Origin: Hirudinaria manillensis
Taxonomy: Eukaryota; Annelida; Clitellata; Hirudinida; Hirudinidae
Assembly: GCA_034509925.1 (NCBI GenBank)
Contig: CM067531.1
Location: 5,116,001-5,180,000 of the forward strand
Length of the DNA: 64,000 nucleotides
Reading direction: 5' to 3'
Of this stretch, positions 1-11,684 are shown in pieces (position 1 is the stretch's first letter; every line of letters begins with the position of its first letter). The notes below the pieces were generated by a model, which was given only the letters and a program-made list of their open reading frames with translations, was not told the origin of the DNA and made no database searches. The position numbers and the translations under genes are program-made.

Positions 1-3000
1 AAGTAATCCAGATTTATCCCCTCCAGTTGGGTAAAAATTTAAAGATTGTAAAATTTCTAATTTCGATGAATGGCTATTCAGCTGGAAGTAAATCTTTACA
101 CCCGTTTCATCGTATGTAAGTAAACCAATCCGACTTGTGGTAGGTGAGCCATTGTTGATGTTTAAATCTTGAATTATTTGAGTTGAAGCGTTAACCAAAT
201 CCAAGTAGTTGTTTGCAACCATTCCTCTTGATACATCGATAGCAAAAACTACATCACCTCCTTTATTGCATTCTATAATATTAAATGTAAAATTTATCAG
301 AATGATAAATAACTGAATAAATAACACTTATTGCAATAACTCACGTGATTTACACAGTTGTCCACCTTTAGCGGGAGGGCAATAACACTGCACTTGGTTC
401 GCATAAATTGCGCATTGCCCACCGTCGCACGTGGTTGAATCGCAATACGCTAATTTATCTAAAATGTAATCCAATGTAATAAATTATTACTGCAAACTTG
501 TAATGATTTAAAGTATTTTGAAATCCTCACCTCCACAACAAAACTGTTTAATTGTCTCCGTGAGAGTGATCAGGTTAAGCGCAGTCGAGACGATGGCCAT
601 GTTTTTCGTGAACGGATAATTTGACATGGCAGCTAATTCATAAATGTTCAAGATAGTTCCTGAACCAACTGAAAATATATTAACTCCCGCCTTCTTTAAA
701 AGTTCTGCTTCGGCAACAGCAGCTGAATCGTTATCCGACTTGTAATTAAGTATAACAACAAGATTTTTGGACACATTCGGTAGTTGTCTGGCACCATTTC
801 GAGTGTTAAAAATAGAATTACGTGCAAGAGACAATGCAGCAGCCAGATTAGTTCCGTATCCACCATATGAAATTTTTTTGATAGCATCCTTAAGGGTATC
901 AGATGTTGTGTAGTTATTCAGATAAAATTCTATAGTAGGTGATGAACTGAAGGAGATTGCAGCTACTTTTGCTTTTTCTAAATCGAAGTATGATGTCACC
1001 TCATCAATTAATTTCAGTAAATGATTTCTGAAAAAGTCCACACGCATATTGTAAGATGAGTGAATAATGAAGGCGAGGTCGACATAATTTTGACAACTGG
1101 AATCTGGATAAAAAATAATTTCGTGCCAGTAAATTAATTTCAAAAATTGATAATAATTGAAACAAACCTATAGGCCTTGGAGATGAGAACGTGGTCCTGC
1201 TGATGAAATTAGTTGACGACGTAAAAGTTGAAGTGGAAACTTTCTGAGTTGTGGTTGATGGTATTACGGTAGTAGTTACATTAGGGGGCGTAACAGTTTT
1301 CCGGGTGGTGGTACTAGAGGTAGCTGGTCTTAAAGTCGAAGTGGATCTTCTAGTTGTTGTTGGAATATCCACAGCATTTACGCACGACGTTTGAATAACT
1401 TTGTTTAATAATTCACTAAGCTTTGTAAAGTCATTCGAGAAAAAGTAATGATCGTCAGCTGGCGATGAAGCAATGGATCTGAGTTGGTCTTCATCGATTT
1501 GATTTGTCACTCCGATGGTGAATATCGTTATGTTGGCATCTTTTGCTCTTTTTGCTTCTATCAGCGTATTTTCCGTATCTCTGTTGGCCTTTCCGTCTGT
1601 TATCAAAATCATAATATGAGGAGCATCAGAACGTCCTCCAACCGATTTGTCGAACATGGGTATCACGTGTCTAATGCCATCGGCGATGTTCGTCTCTCCT
1701 CCACCAAGATCCAGACTTAATATGGCCTGTTTCAACGCTGCGTTGTTCATGTATTTGTTTAAGTTGATGGCACTGTCTACCAATGCGTTGTTGCTGAAGA
1801 GTATCGCTCCAATCCTTGTGAGGTTCTCAGAAACTGGAAATGCGTCTGCGATTGTTGCCGCGAAATTTTTCACGAGATCCCAATTTGCGTATCCGTTATT
1901 TCCGGAAACGATGCTGGTTGATTGATCAATGAGTAAAATTATGTCTGCCTTTTTCGGACAAACTGTTTCTATAAAAAGAAAATTCTAATTTGTTAGCGGC
2001 ATTGAGAATGGAAAATATTAAAGCAACGACTACTTTACTTACCGCTTTGTGCGCCACAAACGACGTCTCCCAATTGACCAATTGTTGTTTGAAGGTTGTT
2101 ATAGTTTGTAACTTGAATTATGTCTTGGGTTCGGGTTGCGATTTTTCTCAGATTTGTGAAAGTGTTGAAACTTCCAACGTCGATTGCTACGATTCTTACA
2201 CCAAGTGTCACCGTGAGGTCGGAAGCAGCATTGAATGCATCGTCATAGACGCTTAATTCCCTGTCCAGAAACATTACAAGAGTCTTTTGAACGTTTCTGG
2301 TTGGAGAGAAGAGATCTTTTGCGGCAATCAAAGCATTCGTAGGATTGCCATCATTCACCCCGTTTAGAAAGTCGAACCTAAGAGAATCTATGGCTGCCAT
2401 TACCTCACCCTCACTCGAATAACGCTCCAATCGAAATTGGGTAACTGTCTTGGATACGTTATATGTTATGAAAGCAATTCTCACATCTGCCGGATTAATT
2501 AAGAAAAATCCTTCTATGAAATTTTCAACGAAACTTTTTAAATAATTCCAGGTAGTTGGATCAGGAGAGGTTGGTATTGCAAAGGCGACATCCATCATCT
2601 CACAAGCTGGAAATTGCACATGACGTTATAAATCGGAAGTTAGAAACTGAAGAAAAGAAATGCTTACTAACCATAGTAAAAGGCTTTTCCTGGGTTACAA
2701 GTGACAAATTGCAGATTACGTATAACGTCAGTCAAAGCCGGAAAATCTGGCAATTTCCAATAATTTTTCCACTCCTCACGAGGTGGGGAGGAGATATTTC
2801 GTAATTGTTCGTCACTGTTTCCATTTCCAACGCCCACGACATACAGACGAATTCCATCTTTCAAATATGCAGATTGTGCTTCAGTTTTCGTTAACGTATT
2901 GTAATTTGGATCAGGGTTTGATAGCAACAACACGGCCAATCTCGTTACTGAAGGTCGTCCGGATATTGAAAACACCTTTCTCATTTCGACCAGTCCATTG

Positions 3001-6000
3001 TATATGTTGATACTGCTCTCAGTGCCGTATGCCAACATATTTATTTTTTGTAAGATATAATCCATTTGATACGATTCCTTGAGAGTGATTCTACTTGTCG
3101 CTGTGTTGCCGACAGTAACGAGACCAACGTGAACTCCGTTGTCGCTGATGTTGAGGAATTGAATTATTTGAGACAAGAAACTTTTTGCTTGGTTCCAATT
3201 GTCATTGTTGGTGATAGATTGATCAAGAACAAAAACTACGTCTACTTCTTCAAAGCATTGTACTGAAATTAAAGAATTTCAAGTTATATCTAACCTGAAA
3301 TATGACTAGCTAATCCTATAGAATTCGATAAACGAACCTGAATCTGTGGGTGGAATTAAAGATATGATCGATAATGAAGTAGTAGTGGTACTATAAGCAG
3401 ATGAAGTCGATGTCGTGGCTGGTGAAGTTGTTGTAGTTTGAACAACGCCCGTTGTAATGTTTGCAACTGACGAAGTGGTCATTGGAATCGTAGTCGAGGT
3501 TGAGGATATTGGTTTAGTGCTGGTTGAAGATTTGGTCGTGGTAGTCGTAGTTGTGGTAGTCGTTCTTCTGGTCGTAGTTGGAATATCAACGGCGTTTACG
3601 CAAGACGTTTGAATGACTTTGTTCAGTATTTCACTCAGCTTTACAAAATCATTCGAGAAAAAGTAATGATCATCAGCTGGCGATGAAGCAATGGATCTGA
3701 GTTGGTCTTCATCGATTTGATTTGTCACTCCGATGGTGAATATCGTTATGTTGGCATCTTTTGCTCTTTTTGCTTCTATCAGCGTATTTTCCGTATCTCT
3801 GTTGGCCTTTCCGTCTGTTATCAAAATCATAATATGAGGAGCATCAGAACGTCCTCCAACCGATTTGTCGAACATGGGTATCACGTGTCTAATGCCATCA
3901 GCGATGTTCGTCTCTCCTCCACCAAGATCCAGACTTAATATGGCCTGTTTCAACGCTGCGTTGTTCATGTATTTGTTTAGGTTGATGGCACTGTCTACCA
4001 ATGCGTTGTTGCTGAAGAGTATCGCTCCAATCCTTGTGAGGTTCTCAGAAACTGGAAATGCGTCTGCGATTGTTGCCGCGAAATTTTTCACGAGATCCCA
4101 ATTTGCGTATCCGTTATTTCCGGAAACGATGCTGGTTGATTGATCAATGAGTAAAATTATGTCTGCCTTTTTCGGACATACTGTTTCTATAAAAAGAAAA
4201 TTCTAATTTGTTAGCGACATTCAGAATGGAAAATATTAAAGCAACGACTACTTTACTTACCGCTTTGTGCGCCACAAACGACGTCTCCCAATTGACCAAT
4301 TGATGTTTGGAGATTGTTGTAGTTTGTAACTTGAATTATGTCTTGGGTTCGGGTTGCGATTTTTCTCAGATTTGTGAAAGTGTTGAAACTTCCAACGTCG
4401 ATTGCTACGATTCTTACACCAAGTGTCACCGTGAGGTCGGAAGCAGCATTGAATGCATCGTCATAGACGCTTAATTCCTTGTCCAGAAACAATACGAGCG
4501 TCTTTTGAACGTTTCTGGTTGGAGAGAAGAGATCTTTGGCGGCAATCAAAGCATTCGTAGGATTGCCATCATTAACCCCGTTTAGAAACTCGAACCTAAG
4601 AGAATCTATGGCTGCCATTACCTCACTCTCACTCGAATAACGCTCCAATCGAAATTGGGTAACTGTCTTAGAGACGTTGTATGTTATGAAGCCAATTCTC
4701 ACGCCTGCCGGATTAATTGAGAAAAATCCTTCTATGAAATTTCTGACGAAATTCTTCAAATAATTCCAGGTAGTTGGATCAGGAGATGTTGGAAATGCAA
4801 AGGCGACATCCATCAGTTCACAATCTAGAAATTATAATGACATTATATCTCCTAGTTTCAAACTATAAATATTGCTTACTAACCGTAATAGTAGGCTTTT
4901 CCAGGATTACAAGTGACCATTTGCAGATCACGTAACACGTCATTTAAAGCCGGAAAATCCGGCAATTTCCAGTAATTTTGTTCCTGCTGATGAGGTGGGG
5001 AGGAGATATTTCGTAATTGTTCGTCACTGTTTCTATTTCCAACGCCCACGACATACAGTCGAATTCCATCTTTCAAATATGCAGCTTGTGCTTCAGTTTT
5101 CGTTAACGTATTGTAATTTGGATCAGGGTTGGATAGCAACAACACGGCCAATCTCGTTACTGAAGGTCGTCCGGATATTGAAAACACCTTTCTCATTTCG
5201 ACCAGTCCATTGTATATGCTGATACTGCTCTCAGTGCCGGGTGCCAACGTATTTATTTTTTGTAAGATATAATCCATTTGATACGATTCCTTAAGAGTGA
5301 TTCTACTTGTCGCTGTATTGCCGACAGTAACGAGACCAACGTGAACTCCATTGTCGCTGATGTTGAGGAATTGAATTATTTGAGACAAGAAACTTTTTGC
5401 TTGATTCCAATTGTCATTGTTGGTGATAGATTGATCAAGAACAAAAACCACGTCTATTTCTTCAAAGCATTGTACTGAAATTAAATAATTTCAAGTTATA
5501 TCTAACCTGAAATATGACTAGCTAATCCTATAGAATTCGATAAACGAACCTGAATCTGTGGGTGGAATTAAAGATATGATCGATAATGAAGTAGTAGTGG
5601 TACTATAAGCAGATGAAGTCGATGTCGTGGCTGGTGAAGTTGTTGTAGTTTGAACAACGCCCGTTGTAATGTTTGCAACTGACGAAGTGGTCATTGGAAT
5701 CGTAGTCGAGGTTGAGGATATTGGTTTAGTGCTGGTTGAAGATTTGGTCGTGGTAGTCGTAGTTGTGGTAGTCGTTCTTCTGGTCGTAGTGGGAATATCA
5801 ACAGCGTTTACGCAAGACGTTTGAATTACTTTGTTCAATATTTCACTCAGCTTTACAAAATCATTCGAGAAAAAGTAATGATCATCAGCTGGCGATGAAG
5901 CAATGGATCTGAGTTGGTCTTCATCGATTTGATTTGTCACTCCGATGGTGAATATCGTTATGTTGGCATCTTTTGCTCTTTTTGCTTCTATCAGCGTATT

Positions 6001-9000
6001 TTCCGTATCTCTGTTTGCCTTTCCGTCTGTTATCAAAATCATAATATGAGGAGCATCAGAACGTCCTCCAACCGATTTGTCGAACATGGGTATCACGTGT
6101 CTAATGCCATCAGCGATGTTCGTCTCTCCTCCACCAAGATCCAGACTTAATATGGCCTGTTTCAACGCTGCGTTGTTCATGTATTTGTTTAGGTTGATGG
6201 CACTGTCTACCAATGCGTTGTTGCTGAAGAGTATCGCTCCAATCCTTGTGAGGTTCTCAGAAACTGGAAATGCGTCTGCGATTGTTGCCGCGAAATTTTT
6301 CACGAGATCCCAATTTGCGTATCCGTTATTTCCGGAAACGATGCTGGTTGATTGATCAATGAGTAAAATTATGTCTGCCTTTTTCGGACATACTGTTTCT
6401 ATAAAAAGAAAATTCTAATTTGTTAGCGACATTCAGAATGGAAAATATTAAAGCAACGACTACTTTACTTACCGCTTTGTGCGCCACAAACGACGTCTCC
6501 CAATTGACCAATTGATGTTTGGAGATTGTTGTAGTTTGTAACTTGAATTATGTCTTGGGTTCGGGTTGCGATTTTTCTCAGATTTGTGAAAGTGTTGAAA
6601 CTTCCAACGTCGATTGCTACGATTCTTACACCAAGTGTCACCGTGAGGTCGGAAGCAGCATTGAATGCATCGTCATAGACGCTTAATTCCTTGTCCAGAA
6701 ACAATACGAGCGTCTTTTGAACGTTTCTGGTTGGAGAGAAGAGATCTTTGGCGGCAATCAAAGCATTCGTAGGATTGCCATCATTCACCCCGTTTAGAAA
6801 GTCGAACCTAAGAGAATCTATGGCTGCCATTACCTCACTCTCACTCGAATAACGCTCCAATCGAAATTGGGTAACTGTCTTAGAGACGTTGTATGTTATG
6901 AAGCCAATTCTAACGCCTGCCGGATTAATTGAGAAAAATCCTTCTATGAAATTTGTAATGAAATTCTTCAAATAATTCCAGGTAGTTGGATCAGGAGATG
7001 TTGGAATTGCAAAGGCGACATCCATCATTTCACAATCTAGAAATTATAATGACATTATATATCCAAGTTCCAAACTAAAATTATTGTTTACTAACCGTAG
7101 TAATAGGCTTTTCCAGGATTACAAGTGATCATTTGCAGATCACGTAACACGTCATTTAAAGCCGGCAAATCTGGCAATTTCCAGTAATTTTGTTCCAGCT
7201 GATGAGGTGGAGAGGAGATATTTTGTAATTGTTCGTCACTGTTTCCATTTCCAACGCCCACGACATACAGTCGAATTCCATCTTTCAAATATGCAGCTTG
7301 TGCTTCAGTTTTCGTTAAGGTATTGTAATTTGGATCAGGGTTGGATAGCAACAACACGGCCAATCTCGTTACTGAAGGTCGTCCGGATATTGAAAACATC
7401 TTTCTCATTTCGACCAGTCCATTGTATATGTTGATACTGCTCTCGGTGCTGGATGCCAACATATTTATTTTTTGTAAGATATAATCCATTTGATACGATT
7501 CCTTGAGAGTGATTCTACTTGTCGCTGTGTTGCCGACAGTAACGAGACCAACGTGAACTCCGTTGTCGCTGATGTTGAGGAATTGAATTATTTGAGACAA
7601 GAAACTTTTTGCTTGGTTCCAATTGTCATTGTTGGTGATAGATTGATCAAGAACAAAAACCACGTCTATTTCTTCAAAGCATTGGGCTAGAATTAAAACA
7701 ATGTTTTTGTTATGCCAAATATATACAATTTCTAACTAACAAATACACTTAACATACCAGTTACTTGAGGGGTAATTAATGATGATATAGTTTGCGAAAT
7801 GGTGGTTGTATTTTGTATTGATATCAATGTTGATGAGTATATCATCGGCACTGTCGATTTGATAAGTTGAGGGGCTGAGATGGAAGATTCTGCACTGGCT
7901 GAAGAGGTTGTTGATGGTTTTGCAGTTGTTGTCCAAGCGGCTGTGATCGGAGTAGTGGTTGGTCTCTTTGGTGTAGTTGGCAATGTTTGAGAGGCATTGC
8001 AAGATGTTTCTATCAGTTGTTGTAATATTTCGTTAAGTTTTTGATAATCAGAACTAAAAAAGTAGTGCGTTTCATAAGGTTTGGTTGCAATCGATCTGAG
8101 CTGATTTTCGTCAATGTCGTTCGTAATTCCAATCGTAAATATAGTTATGTTGGCGTTTTTTGCGTTATCGGCTTCCACTAACGTACTGTCAGTTTCTCGA
8201 TTTGCTTTTCCGTCTGTTATAATGATTAGGATGTGAGGTGCATCTGATCTTCCCCCGTTATTCTTTTCAAACAGTGGGATGACCTTTCTTATTCCGTCGG
8301 CAATATTTGTCTCACCACCTCTGAGATCGTGTTCCAATAATGCTACCTTTAGGTCGGCACTGTCTTGATATTTATTTAGCGGAATAATTGAGTCTACATC
8401 AGCCTCTGAACTGAAAAACACGGCACCGATTTGCGTCAAATTCGGGGCAATTGGGAATGCATCGGCAATAGTTGCAGCGAAATTTCTCACGTAGTCCCAA
8501 TTTTCATATCCTCGAGTGACTATACTTGTTGATTGATCAATCAGCATCACGATATCCGCCTTTCTTGGGCAGACGACTCCTGTTACAAAACATGAAAGTG
8601 TTATTTAGTTGAATCTTTCTTAATTAATATTTTAATATGCTTACCGCTTTTAGAACCACAAATTATTTCTCCCAATTGACCGAGTTTCGTTTGGAGATAG
8701 TTATAGCTCAAAGTTTGAATTACATCAGAACTCTTTGTGCCGATCTTCCTTAGATCCTGGAGTTTATTATTGCTCAAGATGTCAATTGCTGTCACTCTGA
8801 CTTGTAAGGAGTTGGAAAGATTTTGAGAAATGGTTGCAACCGCTGGATCCGGGACAGTGTTTTCCAAAAATAGAATTATATTTTTTTCGACATTTCTAAG
8901 TGGCTTTAAAACCAAACTGGCTAATTGCAGAGCATAGATAGGGTCTCCATAACCCCTGTAATCTAATTTTAAAGAATCCAGGGCTGCTTTCACATCGGCT

Positions 9001-10078
9001 TCTTTGTCAAACTTATCTAAGCCAAACTGAACCATTGCTGCGTCGGAGTCGTAAGTTATCAAAGCCATTCTTACTCCTGACTGGCCAATTGGCAAAAACC
9101 TTTGTATGAATGATTTGATAAAATTCTTTAAAATCGTCCACTGATCACTGCTGGATGGTGACGAGAGGGCTATGACCAGATCCCTTTCCATGCATGCTTG
9201 AATAGATTAATTAAGCATTATGAGGCAATAAGAAAAAAAAAACATAGATGATTTTGTTCATTCAATCTCAATGGACTCAAATTAAAGTTAATGTTTGATA
9301 AGAAGACGAATCTTACCTTCATAAACAACTTTTTCTGGAAGGCACGTTACTTTTTGAACGCCATTCAAAATTTCAGACATGGTTCGGAAATCTGGAGTTA
9401 ACCAATAATTTTCATTTTCCTTGTGTGGTGGAGATGAAACGGCTTGTATTTGATTAACGTCAATTTGATCAGTAATGCCGACGACATAAATGAATATGCC
9501 GTCCTGCAAATAAGCAGCTTGGGCCTCCGCCACCGTCTTGTCGGCGTTAATGTTCGCTTTGCCGTCCGTTAATACGATGGCCACGCTTTGCAACTCTGGC
9601 CGACCACCATTTTGAACTTGAAATTGTTGTCTTAGGAGCACGAGACCCTCATACAAATTGGTCTCTCCGGTACCAGCGGGAAGCGCTCGAATGGCACTCA
9701 CCACTTCGGATTTCTGGTAGAAATCCACCAAAGAGAACCTCTTAATGGCAATATTACCGAACGTAATCAGTCCGACGTGGACTCCATCGTAACTGATATT
9801 CAATTGTTCTACAATTTTAACGCAAAAGTCTTTTAGGAGCTCCCAGTTATCCCACGAACCATTGGCTGGGTTGCTGTCACGGATGCTCCCGGAATGATCC
9901 AAAAGAAATATGATATCACTCTGAGCGACACATTCAGCTGAAATTAAGAGAAGATGATAGTTTTTATTATATTCTTAATTTTATAAGAGATTCTTTAGCA
10001 AAATATTTAAAACGTCGTACTTTTTACGGTTACAAAAGAGAAGGAAGTAAGGATGGATAATATCAGAAAATAATTCAT
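1..10078 (-). CDS. Giant secreted multi-vWA-domain protein (5' part, continues off the left edge)
   Basis: Sixteen exons on the minus strand: 10078-10021, 9937-9317, 9196-8645, 8579-7758, 7686-7096, 7036-6473, 6398-5550, 5474-4884, 4824-4261, 4186-3338, 3262-2672, 2606-2043, 1968-1168, 1103-531, 449-345 and 272 to the edge. Every junction is phase 1 and every internal exon keeps frame, giving about 2,989 codons here. Exon 1 encodes a hydrophobic signal peptide beginning MNYFLILSILTSFSF. Thirteen complete vWA modules and one partial follow, one module per exon, with one EGF-like exon. Many modules open with a Cys two to five residues before the first beta strand and close with a Cys. The C-type modules carry Ser/Thr-rich tails, likely O-glycosylated linkers. 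vWA plus EGF architecture is known from matrilin- and collagen VI-like extracellular proteins; a matrix or adhesion role is inference. No collagen repeat is seen. The exact orthologue is not recognised. The acceptor TTTACAG lies only 14 nt before the start codon. Confidence 0.88.
345..449 (-). other. EGF-like domain exon of the vWA gene
   Basis: A 105-nt phase 1-1 exon with acceptor TTAG and donor GTGAGT. It encodes about 35 residues with six cysteines in an EGF-like spacing: C-x4-C-x4-C-x8-C-x-C-x8-C, with the Y-C-P near the end typical of EGF modules. It sits between the last full vWA exon (1103-531) and the partial vWA exon at the left edge. There is no clear calcium-binding (D-x-D/N-E) signature at its start, so a non-calcium EGF is likelier. 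Confidence 0.75.
1168..3262 (-). repeat. vWA cassette copy 4 (A-B-C, different C linker)
   Basis: Exons 3262-2672 (A), 2606-2043 (B) and 1968-1168 (C). The A exon start is again 2,212 bp from copy 3; the A-B intron is 6 bp longer, so the B and C starts are 2,218 bp away. The vWA part of C is almost identical to copies 2 and 3, but the Ser/Thr tail is a different sequence and 48 nt shorter (TLRPATSSTTTRK type instead of poly-Thr). Confidence 0.9.
3338..5474 (-). repeat. vWA cassette copy 3 (A-B-C)
   Basis: Exons 5474-4884 (A), 4824-4261 (B) and 4186-3338 (C). The C exon translation, including the whole Thr/Ser linker, matches copy 2 with no amino-acid difference seen in the compared stretch, and the introns are near-identical too. 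This points to a very recent duplication or gene conversion. Modules A and B have degenerate metal sites as in copy 2. Confidence 0.9.
5550..7686 (-). repeat. vWA cassette copy 2 (A-B-C)
   Basis: Exons 7686-7096 (A), 7036-6473 (B) and 6398-5550 (C). Exon lengths 591, 564 and 849 nt are identical to copy 3, and each exon start is exactly 2,212 bp from its partner. Module A has DQSIT in place of DxSxS and LSNPDPN in place of the TDG strand. Module B has PTSPD there. Module C is intact (DQSTS, GGETN, ITDGKAN) with a poly-Thr linker. Confidence 0.9.
7758..9937 (-). repeat. vWA cassette copy 1 (A-B-C, diverged)
   Basis: Three successive exons (9937-9317, 9196-8645, 8579-7758) encode vWA modules of types A, B and C. 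This copy is clearly diverged from the three downstream copies, so it is the older unit. Module A keeps a full metal-ion site: DHSGS, the Thr in GTGETN and the Asp in LTDGKA. Module B has lost the DxSxS motif (ALSSPSS at that place). Module C keeps DQSTS, GGETN and ITDGKAN and ends in a Thr/Ser-rich linker. A separate EGF or TM segment was not seen between the modules. Confidence 0.85.
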
Positions 10079-10092
10079 GTTGACTTTTTCAC

Positions 10093-11650
10093 CTGTAAAG
10101 AAATCATAATATTATTAATGTTTCGTATAAAATCTACTCATGTTTTTGATAGTTTTTCAAAGATAGTTGTCTGCATTCCTCTTATTCAAAAGGTGCGACA
10201 TAAGGCACGAAAATTTCTAAAAATATCTTGCTCAACCTGTCTTTCGATTGTCTTCCTTTAAAGGAGATCTTAAGCCCAATTTCATTCAAATTGCCTCAAT
10301 GAATAGCATTGTATTACAAGTTTTTACTCGAGTTTTTTGCGTGTTTTGTACAATTTTTCATAATTTTTCAAAATATGTCCTACTCAGAATGTTAACATTC
10401 TCTAATTGTCACGTAACAAATACATAATTGAAGCATTAAAATACGCGAAAAATGTATTTACCGCATAAAAGCAAATCTGTAATTCTTAAAAAATAATCGA
10501 TAATGCAAGCACAAATTAAGCATACCCGGCTATCTGGATGCTATTTTTTCGTAATATGAAACACAATTTATTATGTACTCATAATTTGTAATATATTATA
10601 AAAAAAACATAGCATGCAAAGTAATACATTGCAAAAACATATTATATGACATAATATTTCATGAGAACAATTAGCATTCCAAAGCAGTTGTTACGACTAT
10701 CCGGATCTGCAGTGATTCTGGTGCCAAATTAATTATAATTTACATTTGCCTTCCTTAACAATCTGAAATTACTTTCAAGTAAATAAAGGCACAACTCTAA
10801 AACTGCCAGTTAACTGACCGTTTAAACAATAATAATTATTTTAAAGAAACCTTTTTGTCGGAAAAACAAAACACTTCCATCAACGCTTTTTGCTTATTTT
10901 GTGATCTTAAATCACCTACAAAATCAAGAATTCACGAAGAGAAATCTCCCGACTAGCCCCCAAAGCTTATCCAAGCACTGAAAATTATCTTAACTAACCG
11001 AGATGTCTTGAAAGAATCTTGATAACTCCAAAAATAACCTAATAGCGTATTTCGAATCGCATGTAATCTATGAAATCTAAAAAAAAATAATTGTGCAAAC
11101 TTCATCAATATAACGAGGTCTCTTTATGGAAGGTCTTTTATACAATTCACGGCTTGCGTCACTGGACTCATTCAGAGCTCAGTCTTTATGCCAGAGTTTT
11201 GGCGCATTTAATAAAAGTTCTCCTGATTATTAATTTTTCAAGTCCACACTCTTGGGAACTTTCCAGAATTATCAGTCCATTTTATACCATTCGTCTAGCG
11301 CTTTACTCGACTCTAAGATGCAATTTTATGTAACATTTTATGATTTTATGATGTTTTAAAGATTAATTAGATTTTATGCTTTCTGTCAAAAAGTCAAATC
11401 AGTATTTTGAGCACGAAAATTTGAGAATAATCATAAAATATGTGAAAAATCATAAAATTAAAAAAAAAATTAAAATCTCATCACAGACGTCAGAGGAATC
11501 CCAGAGCAAAGCACCAATTCAACTACGTTTTGTAACTTAAAATAGTTTCCTGTCACGTGACATTGCGAACAACAGGTGCTCCTCATTGAAAATCTCAATG
11601 TCTCATAAGGAGGACGAAAATTACTATTTTGGGCTACTTATTATTATTAC

Positions 11651-11684
<34 letters not shown>

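Noticed and set aside
1484..1925. Plus-strand ORFs repeated at 1,484, 3,702 and 5,914 (78 aa) and nearby (92 aa)
   Set aside because: They recur only because they are shadows of the duplicated minus-strand C modules.
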